In this document: piece after piece, positions 24,704-33,646 of the stretch
Layout: every line of letters begins with the position of its first letter
Numbering within the stretch: the first letter of the stretch is position 1
Source of the DNA: an uncultured Clostridia bacterium
GTDB taxonomy: Bacteria > Bacillota > Clostridia > Christensenellales > DTU072
Direction: 5' to 3'
Assembly: GCA_944363505.1 (NCBI GenBank)
Contig: CALVUD010000003.1
Location: 131,783-195,782 of the forward strand
DNA: 64,000 bases
Position numbers and translations under genes: made by a program
Notes under the pieces: generated by a model
The model's input: only the letters and a program-made list of their open reading frames with translations
Databases searched by the model: none
Told to the model about the DNA's origin: nothing

Positions 24704-25327
24704 ATGAACGGAAAATTCGTAACGTTGGAAGGCTGCGAAGGCGTAGGCAAAAGCACGCAGCTGAAATACCTGAAAGAATATCTGGAACGCGAAGGCGTTC
24801 CCGCCGTTTTCACGCGCGAACCCGGGGGCACTCCGCTCGCGGAACGCATACGCGCGGTGCTTTTGGACGACTCATTGAATATCTCTCCCGAGGCGGAAGC
24901 CGAGCTTTTCGCTACGGCGCGCCGCGACCATATCGACAATTTCATTCTGCCCGCTCTAAACGAGGGTAAACTCGTCGTGTGCGACAGATACCTCGATTCC
25001 TCTTTGGCGTATCAGGGCTTCGGCAGAGGACTGGGGCTGGAAACGGTGCTTCGCATCAACGCATACGCCGTCGGGAAATGTATGCCCGACCTGACCGTGT
25101 TCATAGATATGGATCCGCTGAAATCTTTCAGGAAGATGAGCGGCAAAAAAATCGAGCACGACAGGATCGAAACCGAAAACGCAGAATTTCACGCGGCTTG
25201 TTACCGCGGATTCAAAGAGATAGAAAAACTTTACCCCGAGCGGTTCAGATCCGTCGTGCCCGAACAGGACAAATCGTCCACTCACGGGAAAATAATAGAA
25301 GCCCTGAAAAAAGGCGGAGTTTTATGA
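24704..25327 (+). CDS. tmk: Thymidylate kinase
   Basis: This 207-residue kinase turns dTMP into dTDP. The P-loop is EGCEGVGKST, the thymidine-binding DRY-type motif is CDRYLDSSLAYQG, and REPGGTPLAE matches the family. A GAGGAA ribosome binding site precedes the ATG. The stop overlaps the holB start (ATGA), the conserved order tmk-holB of Firmicutes. Confidence 0.95.
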   Translation: MNGKFVTLEGCEGVGKSTQLKYLKEYLEREGVPAVFTREPGGTPLAERIRAVLLDDSLNISPEAEAELFATARRDHIDNFILPALNEGKLVVCDRYLDSSLAYQGFGRGLGLETVLRINAYAVGKCMPDLTVFIDMDPLKSFRKMSGKKIEHDRIETENAEFHAACYRGFKEIEKLYPERFRSVVPEQDKSSTHGKIIEALKKGGVL

Positions 25328-26298
25328 TCTCGGAGAGGTTAAAGCTACAGCCCGTATACAAAGAATTCGTCCGCGAATTGAAACAGGGACGTTTGTCCAA
25401 CGCCTATCTGTTCGTCGGAGAGGACTCGTTGACGGGCGAAGCGATGCTTTCCGAGGCGGAAGCGGCGATCATGTGTCCTACATACGGGTGCGGCGTTTGC
25501 AAAGCGTGCAAAGCCGTTTTCGCTAACTCGCATCCGGACGTACACATTTACAACCGCGAAAAGAAAATGAATGTTTCGGACGCCGAAAACCTTGTTGTGG
25601 AAGCCCAAAAAGGCGGCTGGCAATCTGGAACCCGAATTTTTGCGATATACAACGCCGAGAAGCTGACGCCCGAAGTGCAGAATAAACTGTTAAAGGTCAT
25701 GGAGGAACCGCCCGAGGGCGCCGTGATACTGATGCACGCCGCGCACGAAAGCGCGCTGCTTCCTACGGTGCGCTCCAGGGTCAAGCTGATACGTTTGCCG
25801 CTGTGGGATACGCGGTCGGTATGTGAGGAACTCGAGGAGCGCGGCGCTCCCTCGGGGATAGCGACGGTGGCGTCCAGGCTTGCGGGCGGCAGTTTTTCTC
25901 TCGCTCTGGCATATGCCGAGGAAGAGGGTCTGGAAGAGGATTACGCGCGCGTTTTCGATATGCTCGCGAATTGCGCAAACACACGCGACGCGGCAAAATA
26001 CGTTTACTCCGATATCTTTACCGCCGAAAAGATAAGGCGCGTGTTGGATTTTACGGAGATAATCCTAAGGGACGTGCTGGCGGACAAGGCGGGCGCCGGG
26101 GTGCAAAGATACACATATAACCGCGACTACGATCTGAACAGGATAGGAGACGGGTTTACCGCCGGCGGCGCCGCGATGGCGATACTGCGCGTCAACGCGT
26201 TGAGGTCGATGCTCGAGGTCAACATCGCGCCCGAAACGGTGGGGGAAAAGATGTTATTCGATATATTGGAGGCGAAGTATAAATGGCGACAGTCATAG
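25324..26298 (+). CDS. holB: DNA polymerase III delta' subunit
   Basis: This 324-residue clamp-loader subunit follows tmk, as in Bacillus. It starts at ATG 25324, overlapping the tmk stop. The zinc module is CPTYGCGVCKAC followed by NSHPDV, and the AAA+ core includes LLKVMEEPPEGAVILMHA and RSRVKLIRLPLW. The P-loop position reads GEDSLTGEAM with no Lys-Ser/Thr, so it is unlikely to bind ATP; delta' subunits are often non-catalytic. The gene overlaps ricT by 16 bases. Confidence 0.92.
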   Translation: MISERLKLQPVYKEFVRELKQGRLSNAYLFVGEDSLTGEAMLSEAEAAIMCPTYGCGVCKACKAVFANSHPDVHIYNREKKMNVSDAENLVVEAQKGGWQSGTRIFAIYNAEKLTPEVQNKLLKVMEEPPEGAVILMHAAHESALLPTVRSRVKLIRLPLWDTRSVCEELEERGAPSGIATVASRLAGGSFSLALAYAEEEGLEEDYARVFDMLANCANTRDAAKYVYSDIFTAEKIRRVLDFTEIILRDVLADKAGAGVQRYTYNRDYDLNRIGDGFTAGGAAMAILRVNALRSMLEVNIAPETVGEKMLFDILEAKYKWRQS

Positions 26299-27167
26299 GA
26301 GTTAAATTCAAGAACAACGTCAAATGTTATTATTTCGACCCTGCGGACGTCAACTATGACGAGGGCGACGGCGTTATAGTCGAAACTCAGCGCGGCATAG
26401 AATACGGCACGGTGTGCTTCGGTAACCGCGAGGTGGACGACAAAGACATCGTTCAGCCGCTGAAACCCGCTCTCAGGAAAGCGACCGAAAAGGATACCGC
26501 CGATCACATGAGAAACCTCGCCGAGCGCGACAGACTGGTGGAGGAAACCCGTAAAAAGGTCGAGGCGCACGGGCTGAAAATGAAGATCGCCGACGCCGAA
26601 TACACCTTTGACCGCGGCAAGGTTATTATATACTTTACCGCGGACGGCAGAATAGATTTCAGGGATCTGGTCAGAGATCTTGCGGGCTTGTTCCGCAACA
26701 GGATAGAACTCAGGCAGATCTACGAAAGAGACGACATCAAATTACGCGGCGCTCTTGCCCAGTGCGGCAGACCCTGTTGCTGCACCACGTTTTTGAAAGA
26801 TTACGAAAAGGTCAGTATCCGCATGGCAAAATATCAAGGGCTTTCGCTGAATCCGTCAAAGATTTCGGGTTGCTGCGGCAAGCTGATGTGCTGTCTCAGA
26901 TACGAAAACGCATACTATCAGGAGATGGCAAAGAAAATGCCGAAGCTTAATTCCACGGTGGACACCGACGAGGGGAAAGCCGTGGTCATGGAAAACGACG
27001 CGCTGAAAGGCGAAGTAAAACTCAAATTCACCGACCCCGAGGGCGCCGTTACGGTAAAAAGACTGCCCCTGGAAGAAATCCGTTTCGCAAAAGGCGAGCG
27101 TAAAAAAGAGGAACCCGAGTTCGATCCCGACGACCTGACCGACGAGCTGCCGCCGTCGGAAGACTGA
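26283..27167 (+). CDS. ricT: RicT-type PSP1-domain protein
   Basis: This 294-residue protein has a PSP1 domain (about residues 60-150) and a cysteine-rich segment (CGRPCCC and CCGKLMCCL) of the kind that binds an iron-sulfur cluster in the RicA/RicF/RicT complex. In Bacillus this complex (Y-complex) assists RNase Y in mRNA maturation. RicA and RicF are not in the window. An acidic tail (EEPEFDPDDLTDELPPSED) ends the protein. Position after holB matches Bacillus. Confidence 0.93.
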   Translation: MATVIGVKFKNNVKCYYFDPADVNYDEGDGVIVETQRGIEYGTVCFGNREVDDKDIVQPLKPALRKATEKDTADHMRNLAERDRLVEETRKKVEAHGLKMKIADAEYTFDRGKVIIYFTADGRIDFRDLVRDLAGLFRNRIELRQIYERDDIKLRGALAQCGRPCCCTTFLKDYEKVSIRMAKYQGLSLNPSKISGCCGKLMCCLRYENAYYQEMAKKMPKLNSTVDTDEGKAVVMENDALKGEVKLKFTDPEGAVTVKRLPLEEIRFAKGERKKEEPEFDPDDLTDELPPSED

Positions 27168-27200
27168 GCGGAACAAAATGAAAACGTATCCGCGCCGAAA

Positions 27201-27230
27201 CCGCTCCGTAATTACGGAGCGGCATTTTTA
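27201..27230 (+). terminator. Intrinsic terminator after ricT
   Basis: CCGCTCCGTAA and TTACGGAGCGG form a perfect stem, followed by CATTTTTATA. It ends the greA-to-ricT transcription unit. Confidence 0.88.
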
Positions 27231-27272
27231 TACCGCCCCGGAGCGGCGACAAAAAATATCCGGGTCAATCGT

Positions 27273-27440
27273 TTGACTTTACCCCTCGCGATGTGGGAAA
27301 ATAGATACATGAGGTTAAGAGTATTAACGATATTCTATACGTCATTCGCAACACATGCGGCCATCGGCAGCCTTGTTCCCGTGAACAGACTGCCGTTTTG
27401 CTTTTTATCGGGACAAAAACAGCCAAAGGAGTTTTCGTAA
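27273..27440 (+). promoter_or_regulatory. Attenuator-like leader of the purine operon
   Basis: TTGACT (27273-27278) with a weaker -10 (GAAAAT, 27297-27302, 18-base spacing) starts a leader of about 130 bases. A small hairpin GTTAA/TTAAC (27314-27328) comes first. A complete intrinsic terminator then lies upstream of purE (27365-27406). I cannot match the upstream part to the guanine, ZTP, PRPP or other riboswitch consensus that I know, so the sensing element is unknown. Confidence 0.55.
27365..27406 (+). terminator. Leader terminator ahead of purE
   Basis: CGGCAG-CC-TTGTTC pairs with GAACA-GA-CTGCCG (27365-27395), followed by TTTTGCTTTTT. It lies between the promoter and purE, so transcripts must read through it, a hallmark of attenuation control. 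A ribosome binding site AAAGGAG and the purE ATG follow. Confidence 0.75.
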
Positions 27441-27932
27441 ATGAAGAAAGTTGCTGTAATTATGGGTTCGGATTCAGACCTGCCCGTAGTCGAAAAGGCG
27501 ATCGGTACTCTGAAAAAATACGGAGTCGAATACGAAGTGCACGTTTATTCCGCGCACAGGACGCCCGCCGAGGCGGGAGCGTTCGCGGAGAACGCCGTCC
27601 GTAACGGCTTCGGCGCCATAATCGCCGCCGCGGGAAAGGCGGCGCATCTTGCGGGCGCGCTTGCCGCGCGCACTACGCTTCCCGTCATCGGGATCCCCGT
27701 CAAGAGTTCGACGCTGGACGGACTGGACGCGTTGCTGTCCACGGTCCAGATGCCTTCCGGGATGCCGGTAGCCACGGTCGCGATAGACGGTGCGGAGAAC
27801 GCGGCGCTGCTGGCGGTTGAGATCCTCGCGGTCTCGGACGACGGACTCAGGGAAAAGCTGGAGAGCGCAAGGCGCGAGAATACGGCGAAGATCTTAGCAA
27901 AAGACGCGGAAATATCCGCAAAATACCAATAG
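27441..27932 (+). CDS. purE: N5-CAIR mutase / AIR carboxylase
   Basis: This 163-residue enzyme carries the PurE core ([30 protein letters not shown] and [19 protein letters not shown]). It yields CAIR in the purine pathway. No purK gene is present in this operon, so it may act with a PurK encoded elsewhere or be a class II type that uses CO2 directly. The sequence alone does not settle this. It is the first gene after the attenuator leader. Confidence 0.95.
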   Translation: MKKVAVIMGSDSDLPVVEKAIGTLKKYGVEYEVHVYSAHRTPAEAGAFAENAVRNGFGAIIAAAGKAAHLAGALAARTTLPVIGIPVKSSTLDGLDALLSTVQMPSGMPVATVAIDGAENAALLAVEILAVSDDGLREKLESARRENTAKILAKDAEISAKYQ

Positions 27933-27954
27933 TTTTTATTTAGAGGTGATCAAA

Positions 27955-28668
27955 ATGAAAAAAACGGAACAAATGTATGAAGGCAAAGCCAAAAAGGTAT
28001 TCGCTACCGATTCCGAGGATTATTGCATAGTATCCTATAAGGACGACGCCACGGCGTTCAACGGCGTAAAGCGCGGCACCATCGCGGGAAAAGGCGTCAT
28101 AAACAATAAAATGACCAACTACCTGATGAAGAAACTCGCCGCCGAGGCGGGAGTGCCCACCCATTTCGTCGAGGAACTTTCCGACCGCGAAACGTTGGTC
28201 AAAAAAGTCAAAATAGTACCCCTCGAAGTCATAGTCAGAAATATCGCGGCAGGCTCGTTTTCTAAGCGTTTCGGCGTCAAAGAGGGAACGCCGCTGAAAT
28301 GCCCGACTCTCGAATACTGCCTTAAGGACGACGCCTTGGGCGATCCCATGATAAACGATTATCAGATCCTCGCGTGCGGTTTCGCCACCGAAGAGGAACT
28401 GAACACGATAGCCGATTACGCGTTCAGAGTCAACGATTATCTGAAGGACTTTTTCGCCGGCGTCAACGTCGATCTCGTCGACTTCAAGCTGGAGTTCGGC
28501 AAAACCCGCGACGGCGCAATAGTGCTTGCCGACGAGATCTCTCCCGACACTTGCAGATTCTGGGACATGACCACCCACGAAAAACTCGACAAGGACCGCT
28601 TCCGCCGCGATCTCGGCAACGTGGAAGAGGCTTACGACGAGATGATGAAACGCGTTCTCGGAGAATAA
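27955..28668 (+). CDS. purC: SAICAR synthetase
   Basis: This 237-residue enzyme joins aspartate to CAIR using ATP. The start [16 protein letters not shown] and the block [15 protein letters not shown] [18 protein letters not shown]-type [10 protein letters not shown] and ISPDTCRFW are characteristic. The ATG at 27955 has an AGAGG ribosome binding site eight bases upstream and is preferred over the in-frame GTG at 27946, which lies inside that site. Confidence 0.96.
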   Translation: MKKTEQMYEGKAKKVFATDSEDYCIVSYKDDATAFNGVKRGTIAGKGVINNKMTNYLMKKLAAEAGVPTHFVEELSDRETLVKKVKIVPLEVIVRNIAAGSFSKRFGVKEGTPLKCPTLEYCLKDDALGDPMINDYQILACGFATEEELNTIADYAFRVNDYLKDFFAGVNVDLVDFKLEFGKTRDGAIVLADEISPDTCRFWDMTTHEKLDKDRFRRDLGNVEEAYDEMMKRVLGE

Positions 28669-28669
28669 T

Positions 28670-30103
28670 ATGGGCGTATTACACGAAGAATGCGGCGTTT
28701 TCGGGATATTTTCCCTCAGCCGCAAAGACCTGGCGGGCAGCGTTTATTTCGGACTGCACGCCCTTCAGCACCGCGGTCAGGAAGGCGCCGGCATAGTCGT
28801 TAACGACGACGGCGTGTTCACTTACCGCAAGGACCTTGGACTGGTCAGCGAGGTTTTCGACCAGGACGCTTTAACGAAACTCGGCGAAGGCAACATCGCG
28901 ATAGGCCACGTCCGCTATTCGACCTCGGGTTCCAACGACCGCACCAACGTCCAGCCGATAGTCGTCAAGCACGTCAAGGGCGCGATGGCGCTTTGCCATA
29001 ACGGCAACCTGACCAATTCTTACGAACTCAGGCAGGAACTGGAGCTTTCGGGTTCTATTTTCCATACGACTTCGGATACCGAGGTCATTTCCTACATAAT
29101 CACGAAAGAACGTCTGACCGCGCCCAGCATCGAGGTCGCGGTCGAACGCGCGATGGATAAAATATGCGGCGCGTATTCGCTGGTCATTATGTCGCCCACA
29201 AAGATGATCGCGGTACGCGACCCCAACGGTTTCCGCCCGATATGCTACGGCATGACCCCCGAAGGCGATTATGTCGTGGCGTCCGAATCCTGCGCGCTGG
29301 ACGCCGTGGGAGCGAGGTTCGTGCGCGACGTCGAACCCGGCGAAATGCTGGTGTTCACCAAGGACGGGATGTTTTCCGACCGCACGCACACCGGTAAAGC
29401 CGAGCGCGCGATGTGCATATTCGAATACATTTATTTTGCCAGACCCGATTCCGTGGTGGACGGCTGTTCCGTACACGAAGCGCGTATGCGCGCGGGCGCT
29501 TATCTTGCCGACGAGCACCCCTGCGAGGCGGACGTGGTCATAGGCGTGCCCGATTCGGGAATAGACGGCGCTCTGGGTTACGCGAGGCGTTCGGGCATCC
29601 CTTACGGCGTGGGACTGATAAAGAACAAGTACGTCGGCAGGACTTTTATAGCCCCCGACCAGAAGATGCGCGAAAAAGCCGTCAAAATGAAACTCAACGC
29701 CGTGCCCAGCACGATAAAGGGCAAGCGCATAGTGCTTATCGACGACTCTATAGTGCGCGGAACGACCTCGGCGAGGATAGTCAGACTTCTGCGGGACGCG
29801 GGCGCAAAGGAAGTGCATATGCGCGTTACCGCTCCCAAATTCATAGCGGCTTGCTATTACGGTACCGACATCGACGACCCGTCCTGCCTGATAGCCAACA
29901 ACCACACCACCGAGGAGATCGCCGCGATGATAGGCGTGGACACTTTGGGATTTTTGAGCGTGGAGAACGTTGTAAAACTCCCCGACGGCGGCAAGACCAA
30001 GGGATATTGTACGGGTTGCTTTACCGGGGAATACCCCACACCAGTTCCCTCCGAGCGCAAAAAAGCGAAGTTCGAAAGGAAAATTTCCGAAAAAGGAGAA
30101 TAA
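28670..30103 (+). CDS. purF: Amidophosphoribosyltransferase
   Basis: This 477-residue enzyme starts de novo purine synthesis, making phosphoribosylamine from PRPP and glutamine. The first seven residues precede Cys8 in HEECGVFGIFS, the N-terminal nucleophile exposed after processing. The PRPP loop is VLIDDSIVRGTTS. Cysteines near the C-terminus (ACYYG, PSCLIA, GYCTGCF) match the Fe-S cluster ligands of Bacillus-type PurF. It starts one base after purC ends. Confidence 0.97.
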   Translation: MGVLHEECGVFGIFSLSRKDLAGSVYFGLHALQHRGQEGAGIVVNDDGVFTYRKDLGLVSEVFDQDALTKLGEGNIAIGHVRYSTSGSNDRTNVQPIVVKHVKGAMALCHNGNLTNSYELRQELELSGSIFHTTSDTEVISYIITKERLTAPSIEVAVERAMDKICGAYSLVIMSPTKMIAVRDPNGFRPICYGMTPEGDYVVASESCALDAVGARFVRDVEPGEMLVFTKDGMFSDRTHTGKAERAMCIFEYIYFARPDSVVDGCSVHEARMRAGAYLADEHPCEADVVIGVPDSGIDGALGYARRSGIPYGVGLIKNKYVGRTFIAPDQKMREKAVKMKLNAVPSTIKGKRIVLIDDSIVRGTTSARIVRLLRDAGAKEVHMRVTAPKFIAACYYGTDIDDPSCLIANNHTTEEIAAMIGVDTLGFLSVENVVKLPDGGKTKGYCTGCFTGEYPTPVPSERKKAKFERKISEKGE

Positions 30104-30104
30104 G

Positions 30105-31142
30105 ATGAAATCCTACAGCGAAAGCTACAAACAGGCGGGCGTAGACATCACCGCGGGATACAAGGCGGTTCAACTGATGAAATCGCACGTCAAACGCACC
30201 TCGACAGCGGGCGTGTGTTCGGACGTGGGCGGCTTCGGCGGGCTGTTCGAGCCGGATCTATGCGGTATTTCCGTTCCCGTACTCGTTTCGGGCACGGACG
30301 GCGTGGGCACGAAGTTGAAGTACGCCTTTTTGCTGGACAAGCACGACACCGTGGGCATAGACTGCGTGGCGATGTGCGTAAACGACATCGTCTGCTGCGG
30401 CGCAAAGCCGTTGATCTTTTTGGATTATATCGCGTGCGGCAAACTCGTGCCCGAGCGCATCGCGGAGATAGTTAAGGGCGTAGCGGACGGCTGCGTCGCG
30501 GCGGGAGCGGCGCTCATCGGCGGCGAGACCGCGGAAATGCCCGGATTTTATCCCGAAAACGAATACGACCTCGCGGGCTTTTCGACGGGCGTGGTGGACA
30601 AGGCGAAGATTCTCGACAATTCTTCGATGAAAAAGGGCGACGTCATAATAGCGCTGAGATCTTCGGGCGTTCATTCCAACGGTTTTTCGCTGGTCAGAAA
30701 GGTGATAAAGTCCGATTACGACGCGCTGATAAGACCTTTGGAATCGCTTGGCGGCAAGTCGATAGGCGAAACGCTGCTAACACCCACCAGGATCTACGTC
30801 AAACCGATGCTGAAGCTGTTCGAAAGCGTAACGGTCAAGGGCGTGTCGCATATCACGGGCGGCGGCTTCTACGAGAACATTCCGCGCAGTATCCCCGAGG
30901 GATTGCACGCGGTGATAGACCGCGCGTCCTTAAAGATACCGCCGATTTTCGAGCTGATAAAGACCGCGGGCGGCATACCCGAAAGGGATATGTTCAATAC
31001 CTTCAACATGGGCGTGGGCATGGTCGCGGTAGTCGCCGCATCCGACGCCGAAAAGGCGCTCGGAACGCTCGCGGCAGCGGGAGAGGAGCCTTTTGTCGTC
31101 GGCGAGATCGCCGAGGGCGACGAAGGCGTGGTATTCAGATGA
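30105..31142 (+). CDS. purM: AIR synthetase
   Basis: This 345-residue enzyme closes the imidazole ring from FGAM using ATP. Family motifs VSGTDGVGTKLKYA, GAALIGGETAEMPGFY and THITGGGF-type SHITGGGFYENIPR are present. The C-terminal stop overlaps the next start (ATGA), and purF ends one base ahead. Confidence 0.97.
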   Translation: MKSYSESYKQAGVDITAGYKAVQLMKSHVKRTSTAGVCSDVGGFGGLFEPDLCGISVPVLVSGTDGVGTKLKYAFLLDKHDTVGIDCVAMCVNDIVCCGAKPLIFLDYIACGKLVPERIAEIVKGVADGCVAAGAALIGGETAEMPGFYPENEYDLAGFSTGVVDKAKILDNSSMKKGDVIIALRSSGVHSNGFSLVRKVIKSDYDALIRPLESLGGKSIGETLLTPTRIYVKPMLKLFESVTVKGVSHITGGGFYENIPRSIPEGLHAVIDRASLKIPPIFELIKTAGGIPERDMFNTFNMGVGMVAVVAASDAEKALGTLAAAGEEPFVVGEIAEGDEGVVFR

Positions 31143-31744
31143 GCGGCGGCGTAAAGACTGCCGTGCTCGTTTCGGGCGGCGGCACCAATTTACAGGCGAT
31201 ACTCGACAAGGCCGCTTCGGGCGGGATGCCCTCGGTCGATATAGACGTCGTCGTATCCGACCGCGAGGGCGCGTTCGCTTTGGAGCGCGCCGAAAAAGCC
31301 CGCGTCGATACCGCGGTTATACCCTATAAAGCTTTGGGCGGAGCCGAATTCGAAAGGCGGCTGAACGCGCTTTTGGAAGAAAGAAAGATCGGATTGATAG
31401 TGCTTGCGGGCTTTATGCGGATACTTTCCGCCGATTTTACCTCGCGTTATCCCGAAAGGATACTGAATATCCATCCGTCGCTGATACCCTCGTTCTGCGG
31501 GGAAGGCTACTACGGACTTCGGGTACATGAAGCGGCGCTCGGTTACGGCGTCAAAGTTACGGGAGCCACCGTGCATTTCGTAAACGAGGTCCCCGACGGC
31601 GGCAGGATAATAATGCAAAAAGCCGTCTATATCGACGAAAACGACACCCCCGAAACGCTTCAACAGCGCGTCATGCGCGAAGCGGAATGGGTCATCTATC
31701 CCGAGGCGATAGAAAAGGTCGCTTCAAAAATAAGGAGACAATAA
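31139..31744 (+). CDS. purN: GAR transformylase
   Basis: This 201-residue enzyme transfers formyl from 10-formyl-THF to GAR. SGGGTNLQAI is at the N-terminus, and the catalytic NIHPSLIPSF and VTGATVHFVNEVPDGG hold the Asn, His and Asp of the family. The source of 10-formyl-THF is probably the fhs product at the end of this operon. The stop overlaps the next start (TAATG). Confidence 0.94.
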   Translation: MSGGVKTAVLVSGGGTNLQAILDKAASGGMPSVDIDVVVSDREGAFALERAEKARVDTAVIPYKALGGAEFERRLNALLEERKIGLIVLAGFMRILSADFTSRYPERILNIHPSLIPSFCGEGYYGLRVHEAALGYGVKVTGATVHFVNEVPDGGRIIMQKAVYIDENDTPETLQQRVMREAEWVIYPEAIEKVASKIRRQ

Positions 31745-32442
31745 TGAATAACTACGTCGGAAAACTTTTAAAAGACAATCCGTACCCCGGCAGGGGCATA
31801 GTGGCGGGCGTTTCTCCCGAGGGGAAATCGGTATTCGCCTATTTCATAATGGGCAGAAGCTCTAATTCCAGAAACCGCGTATTCGTAAAGAGCGCGGACG
31901 GGATAACTATCTATCCCTTCGACGCGTCCAAGGTCGAGGATCCGTCGCTTATCATCTATTCGCCGGTAAGGCGCGCGGGCGACAGGATAGTCGTTACCAA
32001 CGGCGACCAGACGGACACGGTCTGCGAGTTTTTGGAAAAGGGCAAAAGTTTCGAGGAAGCGCTCAAGACCAGGACTTTCGAGCCGGACCGCCCCAACTTC
32101 ACCCCCAGGATCAGCCTGATGATAGAGCCGGACGGCTCATATAAAATGAGCATACTGAAGTGCGCGGACGGCGTCGGCAAAGCCTGCGCCCGCTCCACCT
32201 TCGATTACGAACCCGTCGCGGGGAACGGTCGCTTCCTACATACCTATATCGGCGACGGCAATCCGATACCTTCGTTTTACGGCGAACCCGAGGAGGTCGA
32301 TATCCCTTCGGACATCGACGAATTCACCGCGGACGTGTGGAACAACCTGAACGCGGACAATAAAATTTCGCTGTATACAGTATATTTCGACCGCGCTACG
32401 GGTACCGAGGAACACAGACTTATAAACAAATATGCCAAATAG
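31744..32442 (+). CDS. purO: PurO-type IMP cyclohydrolase
   Basis: This 232-residue enzyme belongs to the archaeal-type IMP cyclohydrolase family (PurO), which closes the purine ring from FAICAR. The N-terminal NPYPGRGIVAGVSPEGKSVFAY is the family hallmark. Most bacteria instead use the N-terminal domain of bifunctional PurH. Here the other PurH activity is encoded by the next gene as a separate protein. The frame is open upstream to 31687, but the ATG at 31744 overlaps the purN stop and matches the family start. Confidence 0.9.
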   Translation: MNNYVGKLLKDNPYPGRGIVAGVSPEGKSVFAYFIMGRSSNSRNRVFVKSADGITIYPFDASKVEDPSLIIYSPVRRAGDRIVVTNGDQTDTVCEFLEKGKSFEEALKTRTFEPDRPNFTPRISLMIEPDGSYKMSILKCADGVGKACARSTFDYEPVAGNGRFLHTYIGDGNPIPSFYGEPEEVDIPSDIDEFTADVWNNLNADNKISLYTVYFDRATGTEEHRLINKYAK

Positions 32443-32451
32443 GAGCAGGAA

Positions 32452-33633
32452 ATGAAAGAATTCGAATTGAAGTACGGTTGTAATCCCAATCAGAAACCCG
32501 CGCGTATCTTTATGGAAAACGGCGGCGAACTCCCGATCGAGATACTTTCGGGACGTCCCGGATACATCAATTTCCTCGACGCGTTCAACTCGTGGCAGCT
32601 GGTAAAGGAGCTGAAAAAGGCGACGGGCGAAGTCGCCGCCACCAGCTTCAAACACGTCAGCCCGACTTCCGCGGCGATAGGCAGGGTACTGCCCGCGCGA
32701 CTCAAAAAATCTGCGTTCGTTCACGACATAGAGGGGCTTGACGATTCTCCCGTCGCTTGCGCATACGCCCGCGCGAGAGGCACAGACAGAATGAGTTCTT
32801 TCGGCGACTGGATAGCGTTGTCGGACTGTTGCGACGAAACGACCGCGAAAATAATCGCGCGCGAGGTGTCCGACGGCATCATCGCTCCGGCGTATACTCC
32901 GGAAGCGCTCGAAATACTTCGCGGCAAACGTAAGGGTAACTACAACATCGTGCGTATAGACCCCGATTACGTTCCCGCTCCCGTCGAAAGAAAACAGGTG
33001 TTCGGCGTAACCTTCGAACAGGGCAGGAACTCGGTCGAGATCGACAAGGCTCTCCTTTCGAACGTGGTAACCGAAAAAAAGATCCCCGAATCAGCTTTGA
33101 CCGATCTCGTGGTTTCGTTGATAACCCTGAAATACACCCAGTCCAATTCGGTGTGCTTTGCCGTAGACGGTCAGGCGATAGGCGTGGGAGCGGGTCAGCA
33201 AAGCCGTATCCACTGCACCCGCCTTGCCGCCGAAAAAGCCGATTTATGGCACCTGAGACAATCTGATAAGGTACTCGGACTGGAGTTTAACGACGACGTG
33301 GGCAGACCCGAGAAAAACAACATAATCGACATATATCTTTCCAAGGACAGCGACGACGTTATCGGATGCGACGTATGGAGGAAGTATTTCAAACGCCGTC
33401 CCGAAGCGTTTACGGACGAGGAAAAGAAAGAATATCTGAAAGACATTAAAGGCGTCAGCCTCGGTTCAGACGCGTTTTTCCCGTTCGGCGACAACGTGGA
33501 ACGCGCGTACAAGAGCGGCGTCAGTTACATAACCGAACCCGGCGGCTCCGTCAGGGACGATCAGGTCATCGAGACCGCCGACCGCCTCGGCATTGCGATG
33601 TGCTTTACGGGGCTGAGACTGTTCCATCATTGA
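32452..33633 (+). CDS. Free-standing AICAR transformylase
   Basis: This 393-residue protein is an AICAR formyltransferase related to the C-terminal half of PurH, without the cyclohydrolase domain. LKYGCNPNQKPARIF is the substrate motif, FKHVSPTSAAIG holds the catalytic Lys-His, and IHCTRLAAEKADLWHLRQ and SLGSDAFFPFGDNVERA follow. Together with PurO just upstream it covers the last two steps of IMP synthesis. An AGGAGCAGGA ribosome binding site precedes the ATG. Confidence 0.93.
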   Translation: MKEFELKYGCNPNQKPARIFMENGGELPIEILSGRPGYINFLDAFNSWQLVKELKKATGEVAATSFKHVSPTSAAIGRVLPARLKKSAFVHDIEGLDDSPVACAYARARGTDRMSSFGDWIALSDCCDETTAKIIAREVSDGIIAPAYTPEALEILRGKRKGNYNIVRIDPDYVPAPVERKQVFGVTFEQGRNSVEIDKALLSNVVTEKKIPESALTDLVVSLITLKYTQSNSVCFAVDGQAIGVGAGQQSRIHCTRLAAEKADLWHLRQSDKVLGLEFNDDVGRPEKNNIIDIYLSKDSDDVIGCDVWRKYFKRRPEAFTDEEKKEYLKDIKGVSLGSDAFFPFGDNVERAYKSGVSYITEPGGSVRDDQVIETADRLGIAMCFTGLRLFHH

Positions 33634-33646
33634 TCCCGGAGGCTGT

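Noticed and set aside
27303..27364. Guanine riboswitch ahead of purE
   Set aside because: The conserved loop and junction sequences of the purine aptamer are not present, although a terminator is.
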